This document shows, piece by piece, positions 26,314 to 35,062 of a DNA stretch of 64,000 bases. A program made the translations under genes and the position numbers. This stretch comes from Sphingomonas sp. (GTDB lineage: Bacteria > Pseudomonadota > Alphaproteobacteria > Sphingomonadales > Sphingomonadaceae): the NCBI RefSeq assembly GCF_017304635.1, contig NZ_JAFKMA010000001.1:1240001-1304000 (forward strand), given 5' to 3'. Within the stretch, counting starts at the first letter, position 1. The number at the start of each line of letters is the position of its first letter. The notes under the pieces are model-generated. The model saw nothing but the letters and a program-made list of their open reading frames with translations. It ran no database searches and was not told the DNA's origin.

Positions 26314-27335
26314 CTTCGCTGCAGCATTCGGACGAGAAAATCGCGCAGGCGATGCGTGCGGGCCGGGCTCGACGGTCCCAGCACGCTGCGCGCGGCGGGT
26401 GGCAGATGATCGGCCGCGCGATCGGCATCCTGCGCGAATACCATATGGTCGAACCACGCCCGCCACGTCGCCTTCTCGGCCGGCGGCAAGTCGCGGATCG
26501 CCAGCACCGCGTGGATCAGGGCGGGGAACGCCGCCCCGGATTCGTGTCCCCACCAGTAGTTGACCAACACGTTGAGCGGATCGAACGCGCGAACGTGGTG
26601 CCACCACAAGGGCGGGATGAAGATCGCATCGCCGGGGCCGAGTTCGGCGGTCTCGGCATGGGTCAGGGCGTCCGTGAAGCGCGGATATCGATCGACATCC
26701 GGCGCCTCCGGATCGACCATGCTGACGGGCTGGCCGGCCAGCGTGTGGTCGAGCGGCCCGACATACAGATTGGCGAGCTGGTCGGGCGGGAACAGCGTGA
26801 AACGCCGCCGCCCGGCGACGACGCAGGCGATGTTGCTCGACATGTCGTAATGCGTCGCGACTTGCGTGGCGTTGCCGATCCACAGCCGCGCGGGTGCGTC
26901 GATCGCAAGACCCAGCGGATTGGCCGCCTCCCATCCCGGCAGGTGCTCCGGCGCGGTCGCGGAATTGGCGTACAGAGCGTGCGGCCGCGCGACGCCTTCC
27001 TCGGCAAAGCGCAGCAACTCGCCGAGCAGGGCGCCGAGCGCTACCGACTGGCGATGGAAGTTGAGCCCGGTGACGCTGTCGTCGGCGTAGAAGAACCGTC
27101 CGCCGATCTCTGGCGGGCCGATCATCACGTCGAGCGGTCGGCCACCGCCGAAGCCGGCGAGATATTCGGCGATCGCACGGGCGCCCTGCTTAGCCGCTCC
27201 GACCGCCGGCCAATCGGCGACCTGCCCGCGCAGAACGACCGGGCGTGACGCCGTCACGATCTCGCGCGCGAACGTATCGGCGTCGACGGCCCGACGTTCG
27301 GTGATGGGCTTCAGGTCGCGCAGGTCGATCGACAT
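26310..27335 (-). CDS. Second JmjC/cupin_8-type oxygenase-like protein
   Basis: This 341-residue paralog of the preceding gene lies on the opposite strand, tail to tail. It shows RPVVLRGQVADWPAVG (31-46), the iron pair H162-x-D164 in VATHYDMSSNIA, RRRFTLFPPDQLANLYVGP, and the distal His (H246) in IPPLWWHHV, the form seen in FIH. No signal peptide is present. Shared blocks such as RRRFTLFPPDQ and VNYWW show common descent by duplication followed by inversion. Its upstream region (27336-27432) is shared with the divergent deacetylase gene and contains an operator, so it could be induced with the sugar genes. The substrate is unknown. Confidence 0.82.
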   Translation of the reverse strand: MSIDLRDLKPITERRAVDADTFAREIVTASRPVVLRGQVADWPAVGAAKQGARAIAEYLAGFGGGRPLDVMIGPPEIGGRFFYADDSVTGLNFHRQSVALGALLGELLRFAEEGVARPHALYANSATAPEHLPGWEAANPLGLAIDAPARLWIGNATQVATHYDMSSNIACVVAGRRRFTLFPPDQLANLYVGPLDHTLAGQPVSMVDPEAPDVDRYPRFTDALTHAETAELGPGDAIFIPPLWWHHVRAFDPLNVLVNYWWGHESGAAFPALIHAVLAIRDLPPAEKATWRAWFDHMVFAQDADRAADHLPPAARSVLGPSSPARTHRLRDFLVRMLQRS

Positions 27336-27405
27336 GGCGCCACGCTAGCCGCACCCCCGTCCGGCCGCCAGCGAAACGCGTTGCGCGGCTCCGATGCGCG
27401 ACGCA

Positions 27406-27419
27406 TGATAGCGCTAACC
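27406..27419. promoter_or_regulatory. LacI-family operator upstream of the CE4-like gene
   Basis: TGATAGCGCTAACC is a near-palindrome with the AGCGCT core. It lies 13 bp before the deacetylase ATG (27433) and 70 bp upstream of the divergent JmjC gene. Confidence 0.6.
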
Positions 27420-27432
27420 GGGAGGGGTGAGC

Positions 27433-28374
27433 ATGCGACGGTCACGGCAGGTTTTGGCGGCATTGTGCGGCGTGCTGTTGGCGCACAGCGAGGAAACGAG
27501 CGCATCGTCGCGCAAGCCGGCGCCCCAACCGCTTAGGCTGGCGATCACCTTCGACGACTTGCCGTTACACGGCCTGTTGCCGCCCGGCGCGACGCCGTTG
27601 AGCGTGATTTCGGCGATCATCGCCGCGTTGCGGTCGGCCGGTGCGCCGGCGACCTACGGTTTCGTCAATGCCGGCAATCCGGCGGACGGCCAGAACGACG
27701 CGGTCCTCAATGCCTGGCGCTCGGCCGGTTTCCCGCTCGGCAACCACGGCTGGAGCCACGCCAACCTCGCCCAGATCGACCCGGCGGCCGCCAGCGCCGA
27801 GATCACGCGCGGCGAGGCCGTCATCGCCGGCAAGATGGGCAGCCGGGACTGGCGCTGGTTCCGCTATCCGTTTCTGTCGGAGGGGCAGACGCCCGATCAG
27901 GTCGCGGCGCTGCGTGGCATGCTCGCCGCCGGGCGTTACAAGGTCGCCGCCGTCACGATGTCGTTCGGTGACTATGCCTGGAACGGCCCCTATGCCCGTT
28001 GCGTCGCCAGGAACGATACGGCCGCGATCGCGGCACTGGAGGCGCGCTACCTCGCCGCTGCCCGCGCTGAAGCCGACCGCGCACGATCGATGAGCCGGGC
28101 CGCGACCGGTCGCGATATCCCCTACGTCCTGCTGATGCATGTCGGCGCGTTCGACGCGCGGATGCTGCCGCGCTTGCTGGCGCTGTATCGCGAGATGGGC
28201 TTTCGGCTGGTCGGGTTGCCCGAGGCCGAGGCCGACTCGTTCTATGCCAATGCGCGCGACCTGACGCTGCCCGGCCCGAGCGCGACGCTGGAAAGCGCGC
28301 TCCGTGCCAAGGGGCTGCCGATCCCGGCAGCGGCCCCTGCTGCCGCCCTGCCCGGCCCGGAAGTCTGCGCCTGA
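27433..28374 (+). CDS. Polysaccharide deacetylase-like protein (CE4/NodB fold)
   Basis: This 313-residue secreted protein has a signal peptide (about 1-20) and a NodB-type domain. Motif 1 is AITFDDLPLHG, motif 2 is NHGWSHANL with the HxxxH metal ligands, and motif 3 is RWFRYPFLSEGQ. CE4 enzymes are metal-dependent N- or O-deacetylases acting on chitin, peptidoglycan or xylan; the local context favours acetylated xylan, but that is inference. The ATG at 27433 lies 7 bases after GGAGG (27421-27425); a GTG at 27427 is too close to that site. The operator at 27406-27419 overlaps the likely promoter region. Confidence 0.8.
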   Translation: MRRSRQVLAALCGVLLAHSEETSASSRKPAPQPLRLAITFDDLPLHGLLPPGATPLSVISAIIAALRSAGAPATYGFVNAGNPADGQNDAVLNAWRSAGFPLGNHGWSHANLAQIDPAAASAEITRGEAVIAGKMGSRDWRWFRYPFLSEGQTPDQVAALRGMLAAGRYKVAAVTMSFGDYAWNGPYARCVARNDTAAIAALEARYLAAARAEADRARSMSRAATGRDIPYVLLMHVGAFDARMLPRLLALYREMGFRLVGLPEAEADSFYANARDLTLPGPSATLESALRAKGLPIPAAAPAAALPGPEVCA

Positions 28375-28380
28375 CACGAA

Positions 28381-28413
28381 AAAGGGACGCCGACTCGCGC
28401 CGACGCCCCCTTT
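28381..28413. terminator. Imperfect inverted repeat between convergent genes
   Basis: AAAGGG at 28381-28386 pairs with CCCTTT at 28408-28413 around a GC-rich centre with only partial pairing. It sits between the deacetylase and the MFS transporter stops and may terminate both weakly. Confidence 0.35.
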
Positions 28414-28431
28414 CCTCCTGACGCAGGACGA

Positions 28432-29862
28432 TCAGCCCTGCATCGCTTCCAGTTCCTTGCCCTTGGTCTCATGAATGAACTTCTGGACCAGGAAGAAGCT
28501 GATGAGCGCGCAGCCGCCATACAGGCTGTAGCTGACCGCCAGGCCCAGTCCGGCCGCCATGATCGGGAAGCTCTGCGCGATCAGATAGTTGGAGAACCAC
28601 TGCGCGAACCCGCACACCGCGAGCGCCGATCCGCGGATCTGGTTGGGGAACATCTCGCCCAGCATCACCCACATCACCGGCCCCCAACTGACGTTGAAGA
28701 ACACGACGTAGAGGTTGGCCGCGACCACCGCGACGATGCCCAGATCCTTCGACAGGACCAGCTTGCCGTCCGGGTCGAGCGTCCCGTGGCTGAAGGCGTA
28801 GACCATCACGAACAACGTGACGGTCATCCCGGCCGACCCGATCAGCAGTAACGGCTTGCGACCGATCCGGTCGATCACCGCGATGGTGATGAGGCAGGCA
28901 CCGATCGACACGGCGCCCGATACGATGTTGATGAGCAGCGAGTCCGCCTCGCTGAACCCGGCGAGCTGCCACAACGTCGCGCCATAATAGAAAATGACGT
29001 TGATGCCGACGAGCTGCTGGAACACGGCCAGCAACAGCCCCGCCCAGACGATCGCCCGGATGCCGAGGAATCCGCGCCCGCCGGCCGGCGTCAGCACGTC
29101 GGCCAGGCGTGGACGGTGGTCGGCCGAAAAACTCGCGCGGATCTCGTCGAGCTTGGTGCGTGCGGCACTTTCTCCGAACAGGCGCGCGAGCACGCCCGCG
29201 GCTTCGTCATGCCGCCCCTTCGCCACCAGGTATCGCGGGCTCTCGGGAATGAACATCAACGCGATCAGGAAGACCGCGGCCGGGATCGCCTGCATCAGGT
29301 ACATCCAGCGCCAAGCCTCGATTCCGCCCCAGAACGCGTTGGTCGAAACGCCGGCGGCCTTGGCCAGGAAGAAATTGATGACGAACGCGGCGGTCAGGCC
29401 GCTGATAATCATGATCTGCTGCACCGTGGTCATTCGCCCGCGGACGTTGGCGGGCGCCACTTCGGAGATATAAGCGGGCGACAGCACGCTCGCCGCGCCG
29501 ACCGCGATCCCGCCGCAAATCCGCGCGAGCACGAAGAGCGGCTGGGCATGCGCAAAACCCTGGGTCAGCGCCCCGGCGAGGAACAGCACCGCGGCCAGCC
29601 GCATGACGTTGCGACGACCCATCGCATCGGCCAGCGTGCCGGCGAAGAACGCACCGATGAAGCATCCGATCAGCAGCGATCCGACCGTGAATCCCAGCCC
29701 GCCTTCGCTCAGATGGAATGCCGCTTTCAGGCCATCCTGCGTGCCGTTCACCGCGCCGCTGTCATAGCCGAACAGCAATCCGCCGATCGTCGCGACCGCG
29801 ACGATCGAGGCGATGAACCCCATATTGGCGCCGCCGGGCGGCGCCGCTTGCGTATCCCTCAT
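28432..29862 (-). CDS. Sugar-porter MFS transporter (xylose/hexose:H+ symporter type)
   Basis: This 476-residue inner-membrane protein of the sugar-porter family has about 12 predicted membrane segments. Signatures visible in order are GGLLFGYDSGAVNG, GTLADAMGRRNVMRL, YISEVAPANVRGRM, FIPESPRYLVAKGR, FQQLVGINVIFYYG, DRIGRKPLLL, GPVMWVMLGEMFPNQIRG and the terminal HETKGKELE. It resembles XylE-type proton symporters and probably carries xylose or another monosaccharide. The ATG at 29862 has GGGAGAGGG upstream. A start at 29907 would place the operator palindrome inside the coding region and is unlikely. It lies 64 bp after the LacI-family gene on the same strand, separated by an operator. Confidence 0.9.
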   Translation of the reverse strand: MRDTQAAPPGGANMGFIASIVAVATIGGLLFGYDSGAVNGTQDGLKAAFHLSEGGLGFTVGSLLIGCFIGAFFAGTLADAMGRRNVMRLAAVLFLAGALTQGFAHAQPLFVLARICGGIAVGAASVLSPAYISEVAPANVRGRMTTVQQIMIISGLTAAFVINFFLAKAAGVSTNAFWGGIEAWRWMYLMQAIPAAVFLIALMFIPESPRYLVAKGRHDEAAGVLARLFGESAARTKLDEIRASFSADHRPRLADVLTPAGGRGFLGIRAIVWAGLLLAVFQQLVGINVIFYYGATLWQLAGFSEADSLLINIVSGAVSIGACLITIAVIDRIGRKPLLLIGSAGMTVTLFVMVYAFSHGTLDPDGKLVLSKDLGIVAVVAANLYVVFFNVSWGPVMWVMLGEMFPNQIRGSALAVCGFAQWFSNYLIAQSFPIMAAGLGLAVSYSLYGGCALISFFLVQKFIHETKGKELEAMQG

Positions 29863-29893
29863 CAACCCTCTCCCACGCCACGCCTTTGTTGGC

Positions 29894-29905
29894 GTTAGCG
29901 CTAAC
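29894..29905. promoter_or_regulatory. LacI-family operator upstream of the MFS gene (perfect palindrome)
   Basis: GTTAGCGCTAAC is a perfect 12-bp palindrome between the regulator stop (29927) and the transporter start (29862). It would control a transporter promoter separately from the regulator. Confidence 0.7.
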
Positions 29906-29926
29906 AACCCCGCCCCGGCGCTGCTG

Positions 29927-30985
29927 TCAAGCGGGTCGCGCGGCCGGTCGGCGGCGGGGCGGAGCGTCCGACTGGCGCCGTACCAAGGTGAAATCGAGCA
30001 GGCGATGCTCGCGCTCCCCGGCGCCCGCGCCCGCGCGGATGGTTGTCACCAGCATCTCGATTGCGGCCCGTGCCATGTCGTCGATCGGCTGGTGGATCGT
30101 GGTGAGCTCGGGCCACGTCACCGTAGCCAGCGTCGTATCGTCGAACCCGCACACGGTCAGGTCGCCCGGCACATCGAGCCCCAATTTGTGCGCGACCGCA
30201 ACGGTCGCCGCGCCCATGTCGTCGTTGCTGGCGAAGATCGCGGTCGGCGCATCCTCGCGATCGATCAGTTGCTCGGCCGCATCGAGGCCCGACCGGTATG
30301 TGAAGAGACCCGACGCGATCAGCGTTTCGTCGACCGGCAACCGTGAATCGCGCAACGCCGCCTTGTACCCGTCGAGCCGCAAGCTGCTCGCGGTATGCAC
30401 CGGATCGCCGGTGATGAACCCGATGCGACGATGCCCGAGCGAGACGATGTGCTTCGTCATCGCATAGGCCGCCCCGCCCTCATCGATGTCGACCGCCAGC
30501 ATTTCGGGCGCCGGCGCGCCGGATCCGATCAAGACGGTCGGGATGCCCTCCGCGATCAACAGGCGGCGAAGCTCCCGCGATTCGTTGAGCGGCGACGGTA
30601 GCAGGATGCCGTCGATACCGCCCTGGATCAGGTGACGCGCCGCGTCGAAGCCCTGATCGGCGACGTCGCAATGCTCGACGATCAGCTGTGCGTCGTGGCG
30701 TCGGGCCTGATCGAGCCCGCCCAGCAGGAAGGCGCTGAAATAACCGGCGCTGGGATTGCTGTAGAGCAGGCCGAGCCGGCATTGCTCCGCCCCCGCGAGC
30801 GCGCGCGCGGCGGAGTTCGGCGAATAATTGAGCTCGGCGATCGCGTCCTTCACGACATCGCGGGTCGCGGGGCGAACCTTGGCCTCCCCATTGATGACGC
30901 GCGAGACGGTCATCGGCGACACACCGGCGCGGCGCGCGACGTCGGCGATAGTGGGGGCGGAACGGACTCGACGGGGTGATTTCAC
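29927..30985 (-). CDS. LacI-family transcriptional regulator (probable pentose/xylan regulator)
   Basis: This 352-residue repressor has an N-terminal LacI helix-turn-helix: PTIADVARRAGVSPMTVSRV at 11-30, then the hinge YSPNSAARALAG. A periplasmic-binding-protein-like sugar domain follows (LLYSNPSAGYFSAFLLGGLD, IDGILLPSPLNESRELR, GHRRIGFITGDP, IFASNDDMGAATVAVAH). It uses a GTG start at 30985; the nearest upstream ATG is out of frame. It is the only transcription factor in the window and lies between two perfect copies of the operator palindrome, so it is the natural candidate to bind all of them. The inducer is likely xylose or a xylo-oligosaccharide, as with Caulobacter XylR, whose xylX promoter carries a very similar site from memory. 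Confidence 0.88.
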   Translation of the reverse strand: MKSPRRVRSAPTIADVARRAGVSPMTVSRVINGEAKVRPATRDVVKDAIAELNYSPNSAARALAGAEQCRLGLLYSNPSAGYFSAFLLGGLDQARRHDAQLIVEHCDVADQGFDAARHLIQGGIDGILLPSPLNESRELRRLLIAEGIPTVLIGSGAPAPEMLAVDIDEGGAAYAMTKHIVSLGHRRIGFITGDPVHTASSLRLDGYKAALRDSRLPVDETLIASGLFTYRSGLDAAEQLIDREDAPTAIFASNDDMGAATVAVAHKLGLDVPGDLTVCGFDDTTLATVTWPELTTIHQPIDDMARAAIEMLVTTIRAGAGAGEREHRLLDFTLVRRQSDAPPRRRPAARPA

Positions 30986-31084
30986 GGCGCGCGTGGTCTC
31001 ATGAAATTATGACGATGGCAATTGGTGCCCCCTGCACCGTCTCAAATCGCGACGGGCTTGCCCTTCCCTTTTGAAAAGGCTTAG

Positions 31085-31096
31085 GGTAGCGCTACC
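31085..31096. promoter_or_regulatory. LacI-family operator between regulator and xylose operon (perfect palindrome)
   Basis: GGTAGCGCTACC is a perfect palindrome, extended by G and A on the flanks. It lies 25 bp before the GH43 start and about 100 bp upstream of the divergent regulator, so it could serve both induction of the xylose operon and autoregulation. Confidence 0.75.
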
Positions 31097-31121
31097 ACAA
31101 AGATAAGGGAGGGGGAGTCGG

Positions 31122-32246
31122 ATGGCGAAGGTTCGTGCCGGCTTGATCGGGGTTTCGACGCTGGCGGCCGTCATCGCGGTCGGCACCGGGCTGATGGCGC
31201 AGACGACCGCGCCGACGCGTGCCGTACCGAAGGCACCGAACGGGCGGCACTATCTGTCGCAACCATTGGTCACGTCGATCTATACGGCCGACCCGTCGGC
31301 ACACGTCTTTGCCGGCAAGATCTACGTCTATCCCAGCCATGACGTGCCGACGACCATCGCCGACGACGATCTCGGCAACGAATATGCGATGCACGATTAT
31401 CGCGTGCTGAGCATGGATCGCATCGGCGGCCCGGTCACGGTCGGCCCGGTGGCGCTCGACGTGAAGGACGTGCCCTGGGCCTCGCAACAGATGTGGGCAC
31501 CCGATGCGGCCTATCGCAACGGCACCTATTATCTCTATTTCCCCGCCCGCGATAAGTCGAAGGACAAGAACGGCTTGGGCGCGTTCCGGATCGGCGTGGC
31601 GACCTCGAAGAGCCCGGTCGGTCCGTTCAAGGCCGAGCCGCAGCCGATCGCGGGCAGCTATTCGATGGATTCCGCGGTGTTCACCGACACCGATGGCAAG
31701 ACCTATATGTATTTCGGCGGCATCTGGGGCGGCCAGCTCCAGCGCTGGCACGACGGGCGCTACGACCCCAATGGGAGCGATACCGACCTGCATCAGGACG
31801 ACCGGCCGTCTTTGTCGGGCAAGGTCGTCCGGATGGGCGCCGATATGAAGAGCTTCGTGGAAACGCCGCGCGATGCGGTGATCCTCGATCCGGCGACCGG
31901 CAAGCCGGTGCTCGGCGGCGACCACGACAAGCGCTTCTTCGAGGCGTCGTGGATGTTCAAGCGCGGTGGCACCTATTACTACACCTATTCGACCGGCGAC
32001 ACGCACTTCCTTAATTACGCGACCGGGACCAATCCCTACGGCCCGTTCACCTATCGCGGGCACTTCCTGTTGCCGGTGCAGGGCTGGACGACGCACCATT
32101 CGATCATCGAATGGAACGGCAAGTGGTGGCTGTTCTACGCCGATACGCAGCTGTCGAACCGCAATCACCTGCGCAACGTGAAGGTCACCGAACTCCAATT
32201 CGCCCCGGACGGCAGCATCCGGACGATCGACCCGTTCGTCGACTGA
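31122..32246 (+). CDS. GH43 beta-xylosidase/alpha-L-arabinofuranosidase
   Basis: This 374-residue secreted enzyme has a signal peptide (about 1-26) and a five-bladed GH43 propeller. The catalytic triad is visible as D57 in YTADPSAHVF, D183 in YSMDSAVF and E274 in RFFEASWMF. WAPDAAYRNGTYYLYFPA and YFGGIWGGQLQ are typical of the family. It would release xylose or arabinose from xylo-oligosaccharides; the choice between them cannot be made by eye. GGGAGGGGGAG precedes the ATG at 31122. It heads the operon that continues with xylulokinase and xylose isomerase, so it links product release to catabolism. Confidence 0.9.
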   Translation: MAKVRAGLIGVSTLAAVIAVGTGLMAQTTAPTRAVPKAPNGRHYLSQPLVTSIYTADPSAHVFAGKIYVYPSHDVPTTIADDDLGNEYAMHDYRVLSMDRIGGPVTVGPVALDVKDVPWASQQMWAPDAAYRNGTYYLYFPARDKSKDKNGLGAFRIGVATSKSPVGPFKAEPQPIAGSYSMDSAVFTDTDGKTYMYFGGIWGGQLQRWHDGRYDPNGSDTDLHQDDRPSLSGKVVRMGADMKSFVETPRDAVILDPATGKPVLGGDHDKRFFEASWMFKRGGTYYYTYSTGDTHFLNYATGTNPYGPFTYRGHFLLPVQGWTTHHSIIEWNGKWWLFYADTQLSNRNHLRNVKVTELQFAPDGSIRTIDPFVD

Positions 32247-32253
32247 GGCACGG

Positions 32254-33708
32254 ATGTTCCTGGGCATCGACATCGGCACCTCCGGGGTGAAGGCGGTCGT
32301 GATCGACGAGCGCGGCAGCGTGGTCGATCAGCGAACCGCCGCGCTGACCGTGCAGCGCCCGCATCCGCTCTGGTCGGAGCAGGATCCGGACGCCTGGTGG
32401 AATGCGACCGACGCCGCGGTGCGCGCGATCGCGCCCGAGGTGCGCCGCACGGTGCGTGGGATCGGGCTCGCCGGGCAGATGCACGGCGCGACCCTGCTCG
32501 GCGGCGACGATCGCCCGCTCCGCCCCGCCATCCTGTGGAACGACGGCCGTAGCTTCGCCGAATGCGAGGAGCTGGAGCGCGACTGTCCCGACCTGCACGC
32601 AATTACCGGCAACCTGGCCATGCCCGGTTTCACCGCGCCCAAGCTGTTGTGGGTCCGCAAGCACGAGCCCGACATTTTCGCGCAGGTGCGGAGCGTGCTG
32701 CTGCCCAAGGACTATGTCCGGCTGCGCATGACTGGCGACAGGGCGTCGGACATGGCTGACAGCGCGGGGACCCTCTGGCTCGACGTCGCAGGGCGTCGGT
32801 GGAGCGATACGGTGCTCGCCGCATGCGGGCTGAGCGACGCGCAGATGCCGCGCCTGTTCGAAGGGTCGCAAGCGACAGGTACGCTGCGCCCCGAGATCGC
32901 CGAGGCATGGGGGATGGACCGCGTCCCGGTCGCGGCAGGCGGCGGCGACAATGCCGCGGGCGCGGTCGGCGTCGGCGTGGTCCGGGACGGCGATGCGCTG
33001 CTGTCGCTCGGCACGTCGGGCGTGATCTTCGTCGCGACGGCGGAGTTCCGGCCCAATCCCGGCCGCGCGGTGCACGCCTTCTGCCATTGTCTGCCCGATC
33101 TGTGGCACCAGATGTCGGTCCATCTGAGCGCCGCCGCATGTGTCGACTGGGTCGCCAGACTGACCGGAGCGAACGGGGCCGCCGAAATGTTCGAACGGGC
33201 AGAGCGATCGGGCATCGGACGCGGACCCGAACTCTTCCTCCCCTATCTGTCGGGTGAGCGCACGCCGCACAACGATCCGCTGGTCCGCGGCGCCTTCCTT
33301 CAGCTCGACAATGACAGCGACGCCGATCGGCTGTCCGCGGCGGTGCTGGAAGGTGTCGCGTTCGCGCTGGCGGACGGACTCGACACGCTGACCGATGCCG
33401 GCACGACGGTCGATCGGCTCGCGGTGATCGGCGGCGGTGCGCGGTCGGGCCATTGGGGCCGCATCCTCGCCGCCGCGCTCGAACGGCCGCTCGTCTACCT
33501 CCAGGGCGGCGAAGTCGGCCCCGCCCTCGGTGCCGCTCGCCTCGCCCAACTCGCGGTCGACGGCGGCGATCCGGCGGCAGTCTGCGCCGCCCCTCCGGTC
33601 GCGCGCATCGTCGAGCCGGAGCCGGCGCTCATCGACATCCTATCCACCAAGAAACGGCAATTCCGCGACGCCTATGCGCGGATCACGCCCAGACAGAAGG
33701 CAGCTTGA
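32254..33708 (+). CDS. xylB: Xylulokinase
   Basis: This 484-residue FGGY-family kinase phosphorylates D-xylulose with ATP. N-terminal phosphate-binding motif: MFLGIDIGTSGVKAVVID. The substrate region GIGLAGQMHGATLL and AILWNDGR is typical of xylulokinases, as is the central AAGGGDNAAGAVGVG. The second ATP block DALLSLGTSGVIF and the C-terminal LAVIGGGARSGHWGRILA complete the family set. It lies 7 bp after the GH43 stop and is followed immediately by xylose isomerase (ATG directly after its stop), so the three genes form one operon. It is distinct from the dehydrogenase also called xylB at 12071. Confidence 0.95.
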   Translation: MFLGIDIGTSGVKAVVIDERGSVVDQRTAALTVQRPHPLWSEQDPDAWWNATDAAVRAIAPEVRRTVRGIGLAGQMHGATLLGGDDRPLRPAILWNDGRSFAECEELERDCPDLHAITGNLAMPGFTAPKLLWVRKHEPDIFAQVRSVLLPKDYVRLRMTGDRASDMADSAGTLWLDVAGRRWSDTVLAACGLSDAQMPRLFEGSQATGTLRPEIAEAWGMDRVPVAAGGGDNAAGAVGVGVVRDGDALLSLGTSGVIFVATAEFRPNPGRAVHAFCHCLPDLWHQMSVHLSAAACVDWVARLTGANGAAEMFERAERSGIGRGPELFLPYLSGERTPHNDPLVRGAFLQLDNDSDADRLSAAVLEGVAFALADGLDTLTDAGTTVDRLAVIGGGARSGHWGRILAAALERPLVYLQGGEVGPALGAARLAQLAVDGGDPAAVCAAPPVARIVEPEPALIDILSTKKRQFRDAYARITPRQKAA

Positions 33709-35022
33709 ATGGCATCCGATTTCTTCGCCGACGTACCGACCGTCACCTACAAGGGGCCGGAAAGCGACGACGACCTCGCCTATCGCTGGTACGACAAGGA
33801 TCGCGTCGTGCTGGGCAAGCGGATGGAGGACCATCTGCGTTTCGCGATCTGTTTCTGGCACACCTTCTGCTGGCCGGGCAGCGACGTGTTCGGCGCGGGC
33901 ACGTTCAATCGTCCGTGGCATGCCGGCGCCAACGACGCAGCGGCCGCGACGGCCAAGCGCACGATCGCGTTCGACTTCTTCCGGAAGATGGACGTGCCCT
34001 TCTACTGCTTCCACGACGTCGACGTGATGGCCGACGCCAACGACGTCGCGAGCTTCCGCCGGTCGTTCGCCGACGCCGTGGACGATCTCGAACGGTTGCA
34101 GGCGACGCACGGCCGCAAGCTGCTGTGGGGCACCGCCAACCTGTTCAGCCATCCGCGCTATGCGGCCGGCGGCGCGACCAATCCCGACCCGGAGGTGTTC
34201 GCCTGGGGCGCGATGCAGGTTCGCGACGCGCTGGAGGCGACGCATCGCCTAGGTGGCGTGAACTACGTCCTGTGGGGCGGTCGTGAGGGATACGAGACGA
34301 TCCTCAACACCGATCTGAAACAGGAACTCGACCAGCTCGGCCGCTTCCTCAGCCTGGTCGTCGAGCACAAGCACAAGATCGGCTTCACCGGCACGATCCT
34401 GATCGAGCCCAAGCCGCACGAGCCGACCAAGCATCAGTACGATTTCGACACCGCGACGGTGTACGGTTTCCTCAAACGCTACGGTCTCGAGAACGAGGTG
34501 CGCGTGAATATCGAGGCGAACCACGCGACCCTGTCCGGCCACACGTTCGAACACGAGATCGCGACGGCGGCGGCGCTCGGCATCTTCGGCTCGATCGACG
34601 CCAATCGCGGCGATCACCAGAACGGCTGGGACACCGATCAATTCCCCAACTCGGTCGAGGATCTGACGCTGGCGATGATCGAGATCGTGCGCGCGGGCGG
34701 CTTCACGACGGGCGGGTTCAATTTCGACGCCAAGGTGCGGCGGCAGAGCATGGACGCGATCGACCTGGTCCACGGCCATATCGGCGGGATCGACACGGTC
34801 GCGCGCGCGCTGTTGCGCGCGGCGGCGATCATCGAGGACGGGCGGCTCGATCGGTTCCGCGACGAGCGCTACGCCGGATGGCAGGGCGATGCGGGCCGGG
34901 CGATCATGGGCAACGACGCCAGCCTGGCGTCGATCGCCGACATGGCGGTCGCGCGCGATCTGGCGCCGCAACCGCGATCGGGGCGGCAGGAATGGCTGGA
35001 GAACCTCGTCAACCGCTTCTGA
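33709..35022 (+). CDS. xylA: Xylose isomerase
   Basis: This 437-residue cytoplasmic enzyme interconverts D-xylose and D-xylulose. It is a class II xylose isomerase by length and N-terminus ([25 protein letters not shown]). Active-site blocks are [21 protein letters not shown] (His/Asp of ring opening), [33 protein letters not shown] with a metal Glu and Lys, and [16 protein letters not shown] with further metal ligands. [17 protein letters not shown] and [13 protein letters not shown] follow. It is positioned directly after xylulokinase. Its presence alongside xylX-xylB-xylC gives the organism two xylose routes. Confidence 0.97.
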   Translation: MASDFFADVPTVTYKGPESDDDLAYRWYDKDRVVLGKRMEDHLRFAICFWHTFCWPGSDVFGAGTFNRPWHAGANDAAAATAKRTIAFDFFRKMDVPFYCFHDVDVMADANDVASFRRSFADAVDDLERLQATHGRKLLWGTANLFSHPRYAAGGATNPDPEVFAWGAMQVRDALEATHRLGGVNYVLWGGREGYETILNTDLKQELDQLGRFLSLVVEHKHKIGFTGTILIEPKPHEPTKHQYDFDTATVYGFLKRYGLENEVRVNIEANHATLSGHTFEHEIATAAALGIFGSIDANRGDHQNGWDTDQFPNSVEDLTLAMIEIVRAGGFTTGGFNFDAKVRRQSMDAIDLVHGHIGGIDTVARALLRAAAIIEDGRLDRFRDERYAGWQGDAGRAIMGNDASLASIADMAVARDLAPQPRSGRQEWLENLVNRF

Positions 35023-35062
35023 TCGCGGCTAGACCTGTCGCGCGAAGCGACGGGAGGCTGGG

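Noticed and set aside
27433-27486. GTG at 27427 as the start of the deacetylase.
   Set aside because: It lies two bases from the Shine-Dalgarno GGAGG, too close for initiation; ATG 27433 has normal spacing.
29863-29907. Upstream start of the MFS transporter at 29907.
   Set aside because: It would place the operator palindrome in the coding region and add a basic stretch before the first membrane segment; ATG 29862 has a good ribosome-binding site.
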